Positions 24,111 through 33,500 of a stretch of 35,620 nucleotides of DNA are shown piece after piece (the first letter of the stretch is position 1; each line of letters opens with the position of its first letter). This DNA is from Caryophanales bacterium UBA2253 (GTDB lineage: Bacteria > Bacillota_I > Bacilli_A > ML615J-28 > CAG-698). The translations under genes and the position numbers were made by a program. The DNA lies in NCBI GenBank assembly GCA_002347755.1, contig DDXT01000011.1:1-35620 (forward strand), read 5' to 3'. Under the pieces are notes generated by a model. That model had not been told where the DNA came from and did not search any database. It saw only the letters and a program-made list of their open reading frames with translations.

Positions 24111-24804
24111 GGGTTTTCTCCCAAAGACCATTCCATATTCCGTCGGTTGGGACGAAATTGAATTCCAGGTCTTCTTTGGTCGTCGGATGAGGAAATCGCA
24201 AAGCCGAACATACCAAACCGAGTTGGTCGTTGAAATTGGTTCCCTGATATCCGTATTTGAAATCGTTGATGATCGGATGTTGGAAATGGGAGAACTGGAT
24301 CCGGATCTGATTATACCTTCCGGTGATCAGATGGACTCTGACCAGCGAGAACTCGCGTTTTTCGAATTCAACCGTTCTTAAGGTCTCATATTCGAGGATC
24401 GCTTCCTGGCCGTTGTTTTCGGCGGTGGTAACGACCGCTTTCGGTCCGTTCTTCTCCACTTTGGAAAGATAATCGACCAGACGTCCGGATTTTGGGGTAA
24501 TCCCCAAAACCAGCGCCAGATACTCTTTTTTGAATCGGTGCAAACGAATGGTCTCGGAAAGCCGGGAGGCGGCTTTCGAAGTCCTCGCAAACACCATCAA
24601 ACCGCCGACGCGGCGATCCAAACGGTGCACCAGACCTAAAAAAACCTCTCCGGGTTTGTGATACTTTTTTTTGATGTAGCCTTTGACGATGTTTAGCAAG
24701 TCTTCGTCTTTGGTCTCGTCTTCCTGGCTGGGAATGTTGGCTTCTTTGACGACGACGATGATGTGGTTATCTTCGTAAACGACCGACAATTCTTCAGTTT
24801 TCAT
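24103..24804 (-). CDS. RluA-family pseudouridine synthase
   Basis: A 233-residue RNA-modifying enzyme that isomerises uridine to pseudouridine in rRNA or tRNA. The catalytic motif reads HRLDRRVGGLMV (about 60-71), with the essential Asp in HRLD; most relatives have HRLDxxTSG, so RVGG is a small variation. Later boxes KEYLALV and TGRYNQIRIQF fit the family (usual TGRxHQIR). There is no N-terminal S4 domain, unlike RluC or RluD, so it is the short type. The target base cannot be predicted. It overlaps the genes on both sides (11 bases upstream, 8 downstream). Confidence 0.9.
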   Translation of the reverse strand: MKTEELSVVYEDNHIIVVVKEANIPSQEDETKDEDLLNIVKGYIKKKYHKPGEVFLGLVHRLDRRVGGLMVFARTSKAASRLSETIRLHRFKKEYLALVLGITPKSGRLVDYLSKVEKNGPKAVVTTAENNGQEAILEYETLRTVEFEKREFSLVRVHLITGRYNQIRIQFSHFQHPIINDFKYGYQGTNFNDQLGLVCSALRFPHPTTKEDLEFNFVPTDGIWNGLWEKTHD

Positions 24805-25573
24805 CGTAACTCTTTTCGATCAAGCTTTCGTTTTTGACCAGATCCTTGACGGAACGGATCTTGACGGCTTTGAATTTTCCGCCCGACAGCAGGTTGATCA
24901 CGAACCCGTCCTCATAAAGCAGATAAGCGAAAGTTTTGATCTTTCGGTAATAAATGAACGATTTGGTGATGGTCTCGCAGATTTCGTCCCCTAAACTCAG
25001 GATGTATTCGCCGATCATCTTCCGAAGATCGACGTTTTCGATGGTGGAAGGAAAAGCATATTCTTCATCAACCACCACTTTTTTGCTTTGATAATTCTTT
25101 TCCAAAAGCAGGAAGTTCTTTCCGTACGGCTGGCATTTCACCAGATCGATGACGTAAGGCATCTGTTTGATGGCATATTCGTCATAGCGGTTGAAATCGT
25201 CGCCCACGACGATCAGGCGGGGATTGAGTCGGATCTGTTTGGTCAGTTCCGCCCCCAGTTTCTCGCTTAAGAAGGACCGGATCTTTCCATAATTGTTTTT
25301 GATGAAGTCCAAATAGACCAGGCCTTTATTGATGGTGCCGTTAAATTTCCCCATCCGGTATTCCACGACCGTCAGTTGGAAATTCTCGTCATAAGCCAAA
25401 GTTTCCACGACTTCGCTGTCGCTTCCCCCCAGCGGAAGATCCCAGCCGATGACGGTCAGTCCCAGCAGCGCTCCGGCGTTTTTGGAAACGAGCGCTTTTA
25501 AAGCCGGCTTGTCAGCGGTTTGTTTGGGTTCGATTGAACCGTTTTTAATGTTGAAAAGCCGTAAGTCACTCAT
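24794..25573 (-). CDS. DUF5655-type protein with degenerate PD-(D/E)XK nuclease-like domain
   Basis: A 259-residue soluble protein. The start (MSDLRLFNI...) and the order of segments match a family with an N-terminal nuclease-like fold and a C-terminal DUF5655 domain. In relatives the nuclease core is a conserved Asp followed by an ExK in the next strand (IIEYK). Here it reads ETLAYDENFQLTVVEYR, so Glu and Arg replace Asp and Lys, and cutting activity is doubtful. The region RLIVVGDDFNRYDEYAIKQM fits the family, and the last ~75 residues fit DUF5655. AAGGTGGG lies before the ATG, which directly follows the preceding stop (TGAATG). Family assignment is from memory of the pattern and is moderately sure. 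Confidence 0.65.
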   Translation of the reverse strand: MSDLRLFNIKNGSIEPKQTADKPALKALVSKNAGALLGLTVIGWDLPLGGSDSEVVETLAYDENFQLTVVEYRMGKFNGTINKGLVYLDFIKNNYGKIRSFLSEKLGAELTKQIRLNPRLIVVGDDFNRYDEYAIKQMPYVIDLVKCQPYGKNFLLLEKNYQSKKVVVDEEYAFPSTIENVDLRKMIGEYILSLGDEICETITKSFIYYRKIKTFAYLLYEDGFVINLLSGGKFKAVKIRSVKDLVKNESLIEKSYDEN

Positions 25574-25792
25574 TCATTCCCACCTTGATAACCGATCCTG
25601 GTCTTTGGTCTTTCGATCGACCGGTTCTTCTTTTTTAGTTTTTCCGAGCAGAATCGTCCCGAAGATCACCGCCAGCGGAAACAGCACGAACATGCTGATG
25701 ACTAGTTCATAACCCGAGAACAAACCCAGGCCGAGAATCAGTCCGATGGCGACGCCGATCAGAACGATGAGTCCGATCAATAAGCATTTCAT
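25574..25792 (-). CDS. Small membrane protein with two helices
   Basis: A 72-residue protein with two hydrophobic segments (about 4-26 and 29-50) and a charged cytoplasmic tail rich in Lys, Asp and Arg. No family recognised. Its stop is followed one base later by the next ATG, and it lies 12 bases after the YcxB-like gene, so it belongs to the operon. Ribosome binding site is weak. Composition and GC content match its neighbours, so it is probably a real gene. Confidence 0.6.
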   Translation of the reverse strand: MKCLLIGLIVLIGVAIGLILGLGLFSGYELVISMFVLFPLAVIFGTILLGKTKKEEPVDRKTKDQDRLSRWE

Positions 25793-25804
25793 GATTTCAC
25801 GCTT

Positions 25805-26311
25805 CTATTTGGTTCGATATATTCGGTGACGGACCGGGGCCTTGGAGATCCAATTTTCCAGTTGCGCCCGCTCTTCGTCGTTTAACAGGTATTTTCCGAG
25901 AATCAAAGCCGTCGACTTCGAGACATAGAAATAGATCATGCTCTTGGTCTCGCAGACCGATTCCAGGTCTTTCCAAAGATATTTCCGGACGGTTTCGCCC
26001 TGAAGGTGCTCCAAGCCGCTTTCCGAAAAACCCAGCTGATAGTTCAACATGGGAAAGCGCAGGTCCTTCATGACTTTGTTGAGAGCGGTATGGGCGCCGG
26101 CAAACCAAACCACCATCGTCATCAGGGCGATGAAGATCGAAAAAAGGCCATAATATCCTTCATTTTTCAGAATCAGGATCACCCCGGCGACCAAGGCCGC
26201 CAGGGAAATCATCCAATAAATAAATTTTACCTGGCTCTTTATCAACATATGAAAACGAAAAAATTGTTTCGCCCGGTCTTCGCCGTATTGGCATTTGGCG
26301 ATGATTTGCAC
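25805..26311 (-). CDS. YcxB-like membrane protein
   Basis: A 168-residue protein with two adjacent membrane helices (about 31-50 and 54-75) flanked by soluble ends. The C-terminal half (LGFSESGLEHLQG ... KYLWKDLESVCETKSMIYFYVS ... ILGKYLLNDEERAQLENWI) has the pattern of the YcxB-like domain, which resembles a PH-like fold. Function unknown. Start is GTG at 26311, with AAGGA six bases upstream, two bases after the previous stop. It and the next upstream gene are distant paralogues. Confidence 0.72.
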   Translation of the reverse strand: MQIIAKCQYGEDRAKQFFRFHMLIKSQVKFIYWMISLAALVAGVILILKNEGYYGLFSIFIALMTMVVWFAGAHTALNKVMKDLRFPMLNYQLGFSESGLEHLQGETVRKYLWKDLESVCETKSMIYFYVSKSTALILGKYLLNDEERAQLENWISKAPVRHRIYRTK

Positions 26312-26313
26312 GA

Positions 26314-27012
26314 TTATTCCTTTTTGTCTTCGGAGGCTTCTTCTTTATCTTCAGCCTTTGGTTCTTCGATTTGTTCCGGTTTTGCTTCTTCAGCCGGTTC
26401 TTCGGCTTTCACTTCTTGGGCATCCTGAGGAATCGGTTCCTGATGGACGTAAGTGATCGGGATCTTCACGATGTCAATGTCAACCATCTTGTACGGTTTG
26501 GTCGCGGTCTTCGCTTTGATGATCGCATCCAGATCCTCGAGCGTTCCTTCAATGATGTTGTCCGCGCTGCGGTCAATGATGATCGGAGCGTTCTTGCCGA
26601 CCATCAGCATGTAATACTGCGGCATCTCATTGATCTCGGTGATGTGCGCCCAGTCGTAAACGGTCGGGTTGGTTGGATCCAACGAGCGGGTGACGGTGAC
26701 ATGTTCGTCATCCAGTTCGATGGTTTGGGAAGAAACGGTGCGATTCGCAAAGAAACGGACCAGGCTCTGATCAAGCTTCTTTTCGACGGTAAACATCTGG
26801 TACAGAGAGTAAGCCACAAACGCAGCCGCCAAAATGGCGAACATGTAATATTGGCTCTTAATGACCAAAATGTCATAGATGGCGATGCCCACGGAAAGAA
26901 CCGCAGTGACGAGGAACCAAATTCCGGCTTTACGGCGGTATTTGATCAGAAATAAGTTGCAGTATTTCAAGGTTCTGAAATCTAATTTGGTTGTTGATGT
27001 AAATTTATTCAT
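26314..27012 (-). CDS. YcxB-like membrane protein with long acidic tail
   Basis: A 232-residue protein, first gene of the operon. Two membrane helices (about 32-48 and 53-72) and a YcxB-like domain: TIELDDEHVTVTRSL, YDWAHITEINEMPQYYMLMVGKNAPIIIDRS. The last ~45 residues are almost all Glu, Lys, Ala and Pro, an unstructured acidic tail of unknown use. The ATG at 27012 has GGAGG five bases upstream; an ATG four codons earlier overlaps that site. It is a paralogue of the following gene. Confidence 0.75.
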   Translation of the reverse strand: MNKFTSTTKLDFRTLKYCNLFLIKYRRKAGIWFLVTAVLSVGIAIYDILVIKSQYYMFAILAAAFVAYSLYQMFTVEKKLDQSLVRFFANRTVSSQTIELDDEHVTVTRSLDPTNPTVYDWAHITEINEMPQYYMLMVGKNAPIIIDRSADNIIEGTLEDLDAIIKAKTATKPYKMVDIDIVKIPITYVHQEPIPQDAQEVKAEEPAEEAKPEQIEEPKAEDKEEASEDKKE

Positions 27013-27032
27013 AATTTCCTCCATGTGTTGTC

Positions 27033-27041
27033 ATTATAACA
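27033..27041 (-). promoter_or_regulatory. Promoter of the YcxB-DUF2207-LemA operon
   Basis: TGTTATAAT on the minus strand: extended -10 with perfect TATAAT (27033-27038) and a weak -35 (TTTAAT). It starts about 20 bases before the ATG at 27012. Confidence 0.7.
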
Positions 27042-27094
27042 TAAACACATTGAAAATTAAATTACAATTTATTTTTATTGTGACGAAAATGCGG

Positions 27095-27100
27095 TATAAT
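27095..27100 (+). promoter_or_regulatory. -10 box of the D-aminopeptidase gene
   Basis: Perfect TATAAT 25 bases before the ATG at 27125, with GGAGG between them. The -35 region is only T-rich. It is divergent from the YcxB operon promoter, about 60 bases away. Confidence 0.6.
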
Positions 27101-27124
27101 ATACTCAATTATGGAGGTAACCTT

Positions 27125-27922
27125 ATGAAAGTTTACATCAGCGCCGACATTGAAGGCGTAAACGGAATATGCAATTGGAATGAGACCGAAGCATCCCATC
27201 CCGAATATCAACAATTTCGAAAACAAATGAGTCAGGAAGTGGCTTGCGCCTGCCTGGGAGCCAAAGCGGCCGGAGCGACGATGGTCTATGTGAAAGACGC
27301 TCATGACAGCGCCCGGAACATCGATGTGGCGATGCTTCCCGATTTCGTGAAACTGCACCGCGGCTGGGAAGGCGGCCTTTGTAGCATGATGGCCGGACTC
27401 GACCGCACTTTTGACGCGGTCATGTTCGTCGGTTATCACAGCCCTTCCCGTTCAGACGGAAATCCCCTGTCTCATACCATGAACACCCACCTGTACCATG
27501 TGAAGATCAACGGCATCATCGCCAGCGAGTTTTACATCAACGCCCTTTATGCGGCTTATCTCGGGATCCCGGTGGCATTTCTAAGCGGTGATCTCAACCT
27601 GACCAAACAAGTCAAAGCCGAAAACAAGAACATTGAAACCGTCGCCACCAAAGAGGGAGCGCACGGAGCCGTCGTTTCCCGTCATCCGTCGATCACCAAT
27701 CAGGAGATCACCGATAAAGTGAAACTCGGTCTTTCTAAAGATCTTTCCAAAAACATCCTGACCCTTCCGAAACATTTCCACGTGGAAGTGGCCTTCAAAG
27801 ACCATAACGAAGCTTACCGGAATTCCTTCTATCCGGGCTGCATCCTGGTGGAAAGCGACACTGTTGAGTTTGACAGCGACGATTACCAAGATGTCTTAAG
27901 AATGTTCAAGTTTGTTTTATAA
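27125..27922 (+). CDS. dppA: M55-family D-aminopeptidase (DppA-like)
   Basis: A 266-residue zinc peptidase of the DppA family, which releases D-Ala from D-Ala peptides such as cell-wall fragments. The metal ligands fall where expected: Asp8 and Glu10 in SADIEGVNG, His60 in KDAHDSA, His105 in GYHSPS, and a Glu in ASEFYINA; His117 in SHTMN is in the place of the catalytic His. The frame is open far upstream (26879), but GGAGG seven bases before the ATG at 27125 and the family start MKVYISADIEG fix the start. No oligopeptide transporter is next to it, unlike the B. subtilis dpp operon, so it may serve peptidoglycan recycling. Confidence 0.93.
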   Translation: MKVYISADIEGVNGICNWNETEASHPEYQQFRKQMSQEVACACLGAKAAGATMVYVKDAHDSARNIDVAMLPDFVKLHRGWEGGLCSMMAGLDRTFDAVMFVGYHSPSRSDGNPLSHTMNTHLYHVKINGIIASEFYINALYAAYLGIPVAFLSGDLNLTKQVKAENKNIETVATKEGAHGAVVSRHPSITNQEITDKVKLGLSKDLSKNILTLPKHFHVEVAFKDHNEAYRNSFYPGCILVESDTVEFDSDDYQDVLRMFKFVL

Positions 27923-27938
27923 AAATGTAAATTAAAAT

Positions 27939-27959
27939 CGGGATCGCTCCCGGTTTTTT
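27939..27959. terminator. Bidirectional terminator between convergent genes
   Basis: CGGGA (27939-27943), loop TCGC, TCCCG (27948-27952), then GTTTTTT. A-rich sequence on the left gives a T-rich tail on the minus strand. It overlaps the stop region of the minus-strand gene ending at 27958. Confidence 0.75.
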
Positions 27960-29067
27960 ATATGGTCAATGGTTCAATGGTTTTTTCGCGAAGCGTTCGG
28001 ATGGCCCTTCGAATGAGATTGAGGCTTTCAAACAGACAGGCATAGATGACGGGGAGGAAGAAATTTTCTTCCAATTCTCCGGCTTCAATGGCTCTGGTCA
28101 CGGTCAGATCGTTTCCCATGATGTAAAACGACACTTGTTTGATCATCTCCAAAACGACCGGCGAATCCCCGGTCTCCACTTTCGGAAGTTTTACTTTGCC
28201 TTGGCGTTCCAGGATCTCCAAATCGGTGGCAACTTTGGAAAGATTCATGATCATGTTTTTCAAAGCGGACGACAGCCAAGTGAAGGCGTCAAGATTCCGG
28301 CGGTTCTCCACCGTGTTCTTGGCCAGACTCAGATCCTGGCTGGCATAGGCGCTCACATACTTCACGAACTTTTTGGCGTACAGCGGATTGGCTTCAATGC
28401 CGGCCGCGCTGTAATAGTTGGAATTAATGAGGGTCAGTTCATCGCACGCCGCGTCGGTCCGTTTGATGTCCCGTTCCAGAACTTCGTTGAAGGCGGACAG
28501 TTCCTGCCCGATTGACAGCGGTTCGTCTTTGTTCAGTGCGTATTCCGCGAGTTTGTTTTCATAAGCATTGGAGAGTTTCTTGGCTTCCAAAAGCAGTTTC
28601 TTGGTCAAACGGATGCCGGCCAGTTTCCCGGCGATCAGGACGTTCTCCCGACTGGATTGGTTGAGGTTGACGTGGAGATTCGGATCAACCAGGTTGTAAC
28701 TGCCTTTTTCGCCCCCCAGCATTTCATTGGCCCGGTTGGCAATGACTTCATTGGCGTTTTTGTCCATGCTGATCCCGGCCCCCCCCTGTAGAACATCAGT
28801 GATGAATTGACCGTGCAAACGGCCGTTGATGATCTCATCGCAGCTTAAGCTGATGACGTTGGCGATTTGTTTGTCCAGCAGCCCCAGATCCAAATTGGTT
28901 TTGGCGGCGGCTTTTTTTATTTCCGCGAAGGCTTTGATCATTTGTCTCAAAAGCCCGTGTTTGGTTATTTCAAACGTTTCTTTGGAACGAAGGGCGCCGA
29001 TCCCGTAATAGGCTTCCGCCGGAATCTGTTTTTCTCCCAATGAATCGGTTTCTATTCGGTATCGCAT
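27958..29067 (-). CDS. Aspartase/fumarase-superfamily protein lacking catalytic elements
   Basis: A 369-residue protein that clearly aligns with aspartate ammonia-lyase (AspB type, ~470 residues): ETDSLGEKQIPAEAYYGI at the start, ANEVIANRA, and IGNDxTVT-like IMGNDLTVTRAIEAGEL. But each active-site element is changed: HTLR becomes GALR; GTSxNMNANE becomes GISMDKNANE; NDHVNxSQSS becomes NLHVNLNQSS; the GRTxLQDA segment is replaced by a short ALNKDEP; and the GSSIMPxKxNP loop with the catalytic Ser is deleted (VETGDSPVVLE). The last ~85 residues, the C-terminal domain, are also missing. The core reads cleanly with no frameshift, so this seems a maintained pseudoenzyme rather than a wreck. GGAGG precedes the ATG, which is one base after the malic-enzyme stop. 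Role unknown, perhaps regulatory or a new reaction. Confidence 0.8.
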   Translation of the reverse strand: MRYRIETDSLGEKQIPAEAYYGIGALRSKETFEITKHGLLRQMIKAFAEIKKAAAKTNLDLGLLDKQIANVISLSCDEIINGRLHGQFITDVLQGGAGISMDKNANEVIANRANEMLGGEKGSYNLVDPNLHVNLNQSSRENVLIAGKLAGIRLTKKLLLEAKKLSNAYENKLAEYALNKDEPLSIGQELSAFNEVLERDIKRTDAACDELTLINSNYYSAAGIEANPLYAKKFVKYVSAYASQDLSLAKNTVENRRNLDAFTWLSSALKNMIMNLSKVATDLEILERQGKVKLPKVETGDSPVVLEMIKQVSFYIMGNDLTVTRAIEAGELEENFFLPVIYACLFESLNLIRRAIRTLREKTIEPLTI

Positions 29068-29068
29068 T

Positions 29069-30226
29069 TTAGTCCTCCGTTTCCCGTACGGCTTTGCTTA
29101 CGGTTTCAACGACCCTTTCGTCAAAAACGGAAGGGATGATATAATCGGTTTTCAGTTCTTTTTCGGTGATCAGTTCGGCGATGGCTCGGGACGCCGCCAC
29201 GCACATGTTCCAGCTGATTTTTCGGTGCGGAGTTGCCAGAACGCCTTTGAAGATGCCCGGGAAAGCCAGAACATTGTTGATCTGGTTCGGGTAGTCGCTG
29301 CGGCCCGTGGCATAGATGAAGGCTTTCGAGACCTGAACTTCCGGATAATCAATTTCCGGATTCGGGTTGGCCAGCGCGAAAATGATCGGCCGGTCGGCCA
29401 TCTTGTTGACCATTTCTTTGGTCAGGACATTGGCCACGCTCACCCCGATGAACACGTCCGCACCCGAGACGATCGTTGCCAAAGCATCGGTTTCGTAATC
29501 ATCGCAGCTGTTGATGATCCCGGTCTCCAAAAGTCTGTTCAAAGCCGGATGATTGTTTTTCTTCTTGGTGATGATCCCGTCGATGTTGTATCCGTAAATG
29601 GTCTTCACGCCCATTTTGCGCAGCATCTGAGCGATGTTGCTTCCCGCCGCTCCCATTCCGCTCATGGCGACTTTCAGAGTATCGAGCGGTTTTTTTGCCA
29701 TTCGCGCGGCGTTGATGAGGGCGGCCCCCACGACCACCGCGGTTCCCCGCTGATCGTCATGAAAAACCGGAATGTCCAACATGTCATTCAGCCGTTTCTC
29801 GATCTCCACGCAGCGCGGGAAAGAAATGTCTTCCAGATTGATCCCCCCGAAAGAGGGCGCGATCATGGCCACGGTCTTGATGATCTCTTCGGTATCTTTG
29901 GTATTCAAACAAATCGGGATGGCGTCAATGCCCGCGAATTTCTTGAACAGCAGACATTTGCCTTCCATCACCGGCATGGCGGCTTCCGGTCCGATGTCCC
30001 CCAGCCCCAAGACCGCCGTCCCGTCGGTGATGACGGCAATGGTATTGGCTTTGGAAGTATACAGATAGGCGTCTTCCTTGTTCTTGTTGATCTCCAGGCA
30101 GGGGTAAGCCACCCCCGGAGTATAAGCCAGTGAAAGTTCGGCGCGGGTATCCATCTTCACTTTGGAAGCAATGGCGATCTTCCCCCCGCGATGAAATTCC
30201 AAGGCTTGTTTTTTCAGATTGTCCAT
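29069..30226 (-). CDS. NAD(P)-dependent malic enzyme, short bacterial type
   Basis: A 385-residue enzyme that converts malate to pyruvate and CO2 with reduction of NAD(P). Recognisable parts: SLAYTPGVA with the catalytic Tyr35, LLFKKFAGIDAIPI with the catalytic Lys, the metal-binding acidic residues in FPRCVEIEKRL and VFHDDQRGTA, and a Rossmann domain with SGMGAAGSNIA. The VAFANPNPEI-like box (IIFALANPNPEIDY) and INNVLAFPGIFKG fit the family. Length is normal. The ATG at 30226 has AAGGTGA five bases upstream; a GTG nine bases earlier overlaps that site. Upstream is a possible -10 TATGAT. It is followed after one base by the aspartase-like gene, suggesting a joint C4-acid function. Confidence 0.93.
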   Translation of the reverse strand: MDNLKKQALEFHRGGKIAIASKVKMDTRAELSLAYTPGVAYPCLEINKNKEDAYLYTSKANTIAVITDGTAVLGLGDIGPEAAMPVMEGKCLLFKKFAGIDAIPICLNTKDTEEIIKTVAMIAPSFGGINLEDISFPRCVEIEKRLNDMLDIPVFHDDQRGTAVVVGAALINAARMAKKPLDTLKVAMSGMGAAGSNIAQMLRKMGVKTIYGYNIDGIITKKKNNHPALNRLLETGIINSCDDYETDALATIVSGADVFIGVSVANVLTKEMVNKMADRPIIFALANPNPEIDYPEVQVSKAFIYATGRSDYPNQINNVLAFPGIFKGVLATPHRKISWNMCVAASRAIAELITEKELKTDYIIPSVFDERVVETVSKAVRETED

Positions 30227-30590
30227 AATGTTCACCTTAGGAATATCATATCATAATTCGAGGATAAAATAAAGCCAAAAAAACATTTCAAAAAAAGAAA
30301 GCTGTAGTGTTACAATACATGTGAGACCAAGCAAAATGACAAGCCCTTTAGACTTGTCATTTTTCACTGCTTATGTTTTCTATCATTGTAAAAGAAACAA
30401 TAACTAAAGTTAACTTAACAATATGCTTAGTTCGCCCGTAACATCAATTATCGGGTGTATGATATACTCATTATTAATCAGCAAGTCTATCTTCTAAATC
30501 GGAAAATTAATAATAAGCTTTTACTATTCTTTTCCATATGATGACAATGTTTCTAATGCTCCTCTTTAAAAGGTTATCAACTGTTCGTTG
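30227..30590. other. 364-base AT-rich spacer
   Basis: I see no gene here. It holds a hairpin at 30333-30363 and, on the plus strand, a TGTTACAAT (30309-30317) that resembles an extended -10. Together these could make a ~45-base transcript, but support is thin. The rest shows nothing I can name. Confidence 0.5.
30333..30364. terminator. Hairpin with T tract, probable terminator
   Basis: AAAATGACAAG (30333-30343) pairs with CTTGTCATTTT (30353-30363) around nine bases. T runs flank both sides (TTTTT on plus, TTTT on minus). It lies about 230 bases beyond the stop of the long minus-strand lipase/repeat gene and may end that transcript. Confidence 0.65.
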
Positions 30591-33500
30591 TTACAATTGA
30601 TGGACGTTTTGATCCCATTCAGAATGACTAAAGGTTATGGTGATGTTATATGCAGTCGCTGAATAAGACCATGTATTATAGGATGATTGGTATCCATCGT
30701 AACATTCGAAATATATCCCGCCATTCTCATAATAATAGTTTTCTCCAATAAACATTTGAACTAAGTGGAATTCTTGATAATTCAAATTCTCCAAATCCCA
30801 TTCACATGTGATACTAGTGAAAGTAATTGAGCGATTAATCAGATCAAAGTTGTTTGCTTGAGAAAAAGTTGAAGTAACAAGATAGGTTGCATATTGCATC
30901 TCAGGACCGTCATAAAACACAATATAGATATTATCAATATCGATATAATAGGGTATATATTCTGTTACTGCGATGATCGGAAATGAGACCATCGTTGCAA
31001 TATTTGCTGATTCAGCCTGAATGGTATGATTGCCATCAGTTAAATATTTTTGTTGAATGTCATTAGGGAAATAATTAGTTTCTCCATCAATTTTGACGGT
31101 CACACTGCTGATGTTCTCTATCTGAATATTGTAATATCCAGAGGCAGTAACCACAACATCATACAATAAGCTCGATAAATGTGCACACCCATAAAATACA
31201 TTGCTGCCTAAACTTGTAACACTACTTGGTATAGTGAAACTTGTAAGATTGTGGCAGCCATAAAATGCATTTGAACCTATACTTGTAACGCTGCTTGGTG
31301 TAGTGAAAGTTGTAAGATTGTAGCAGCCATAAAATGCATTTGAACCTATACTTGTTATGGTATTTGGAATTGTTATGCTAGTTAAATATGAACAACCATA
31401 AAATGCGTCTTGTGGAATATTTGTTTGTGGAATATTAGTTCCACCGGTAATTACAACGGTTCTCAATTGATTTGGAATTGTACCAAAGATATAGGCGAAT
31501 TTCGCATCATCACCGGTTGCGGTCCGGCTTTGCCCAACAAATGGAATAGTAATGCTCGTAAAACTTGAACACCTGTAAAATACATTGCTGCCTAGACTTG
31601 TAACACTGTCTGGTATGATCAAACTTGTAAGACTTAAGCAATAGTAAAATGCATTTGAACCGATGCTTGTTAGAGCATTTGGTATTGTAGTGCTTGTTAA
31701 AGAATAGCAACTGTAAAAGGCATTTGAACCAATATTTGTTACGGTATCTGGTAGAATAATGCTTGTTAACCAAGAATAGTTATAAAAGGCATCTTCTGGT
31801 ATATTAGTTACACTGGTAATTTCAACAGTTTCTAAATATCTAGGAATATAATATGCTATACCATTTTGATCTATAATGTCTCCTTCATCGTATGGGGTTG
31901 AACCAAATAAATAGCCGAATTTCGCATAATGATCTATTGCTGTTCTGCTTTGCCCTACAAATGGAATCTTAATGCTGGTTAAACCTGAACACCCCCTCAA
32001 TACATCGCTGCCTAGACTTGTTACACTGTTTGGAATAGTCAAACTTGAAAGATTTGTACAACCATTAAATGCATTTGAACCGATACTTGTTACAGAATCA
32101 GGTATGGTAATGCTTGTTAAATTTGAACAGTTATAAAAGGCATCTTGTGGTATATTAGTTCCACTGGTAATAGAAACCGTTTTCAATTGGAACGGTATTG
32201 TACCAAATATATAGCCGAATTTCGCATCATTACCCGTTGCGGTTCTGCTTTTTCCAACAAATGGAATAGTAATGTCCGTTAAACTTGAACACCCGTAAAA
32301 TACGTTGCTGCCAAGACTTGTAACACTGTTGGGTATGGTAATGCTATTCAAACTTGAACATCCTTTAAATGCTGAACTTTCTATAGTTGTAAGACTATTT
32401 GGAAAAGTTACATTTGTTAAACTGGTACAGTTTTCAAAAGCACTTGAATCCATACTAGTAACACTGTTTGGCATGGTAATGCTACTCAAACTTGTACATC
32501 CTTTAAATGCGGAATTCCCTATGCTTGTTAAGTTATTAGATAAGGCGACATTTGTTAAACTGGTACAGTTTTCAAAAGAACTTGAATCCATACTAGTAAC
32601 ACTGTTTGGCATGGTAATGCTACTCAAACTTGTACATCCTTTAAATGCGGAATTTCCTATGCTTGTTAAGTTGTTAGGTAAGGAGACATTTGTTAAACTG
32701 GTACAGTTTTCAAAAGCATTCGAACCAATATTTGTGATGCTCGCAGGGATTGTGATTTGGTATAGTTGATTTTGATTCGAAAATGCAGAATTGCCTATCG
32801 CTACAACTGCTTTTCCGTCTATTGTGTCAGGAATGCTAAATATTCCTCTTACTGTAAAATTGGCGTTATCAATTCGGATTTCACTAAAACCAATATTTGT
32901 GGTGTCAAATGGTTCGCCAAAAGTCGAATTATTGAAAATATAATTGTGAATGTCGCTGTCGTAGGTTTCCAAGTTGTGAGGAACAGGAAACGTATCTTCG
33001 CTTCGCTTATTGCAATTACTATTTGATTCGGTAAACTCCTTATTGAAGCGGTTTACCCCGTCATATCCTGATGCTTCCTGCGAGGGCTTATCCACGCATA
33101 TATCCCCCGGAAAAGTGGATAAACCTCCTTCAATAGACATCGGCGGTATATCATATACTGCGCGTATTCCGATTATAGCGGCTGTTCCCAAATGCGCTTC
33201 TTCAAGATGATTGTGGTCCCAAACAATATGATTCATTAAGTTTTTTGCAGTCGTTCCGCTTATTGCATGAAAATTGATATGCGTGTTTTGATTATAAACA
33301 CTATTCCAATTATTTTTGCGTGTGTTTATTAGGGTAGTGCTTACTATATCCGCACCGCCAATTGAGCCAAAAGTATTAATACCTAATAATTCAACGAACC
33401 AATTGTCATACCAACTACCGTTGTAGGGCGTACCAAGACTTATTAGTGATCCAACATTTTTAGGGTGATCAATTGCGTAATCCATGTTGATTAAGCCCCC

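Noticed and set aside
30309..30364. Small plus-strand RNA between the malic-enzyme and lipase genes
   Set aside because: The TGTTACAAT element has no -35, and the hairpin is better explained as a terminator.
32305..32769. 154-residue plus-strand frame within the lipase/repeat gene
   Set aside because: Antisense shadow of the leucine-rich repeats; its own repetitive pattern is only the repeat DNA read backwards.
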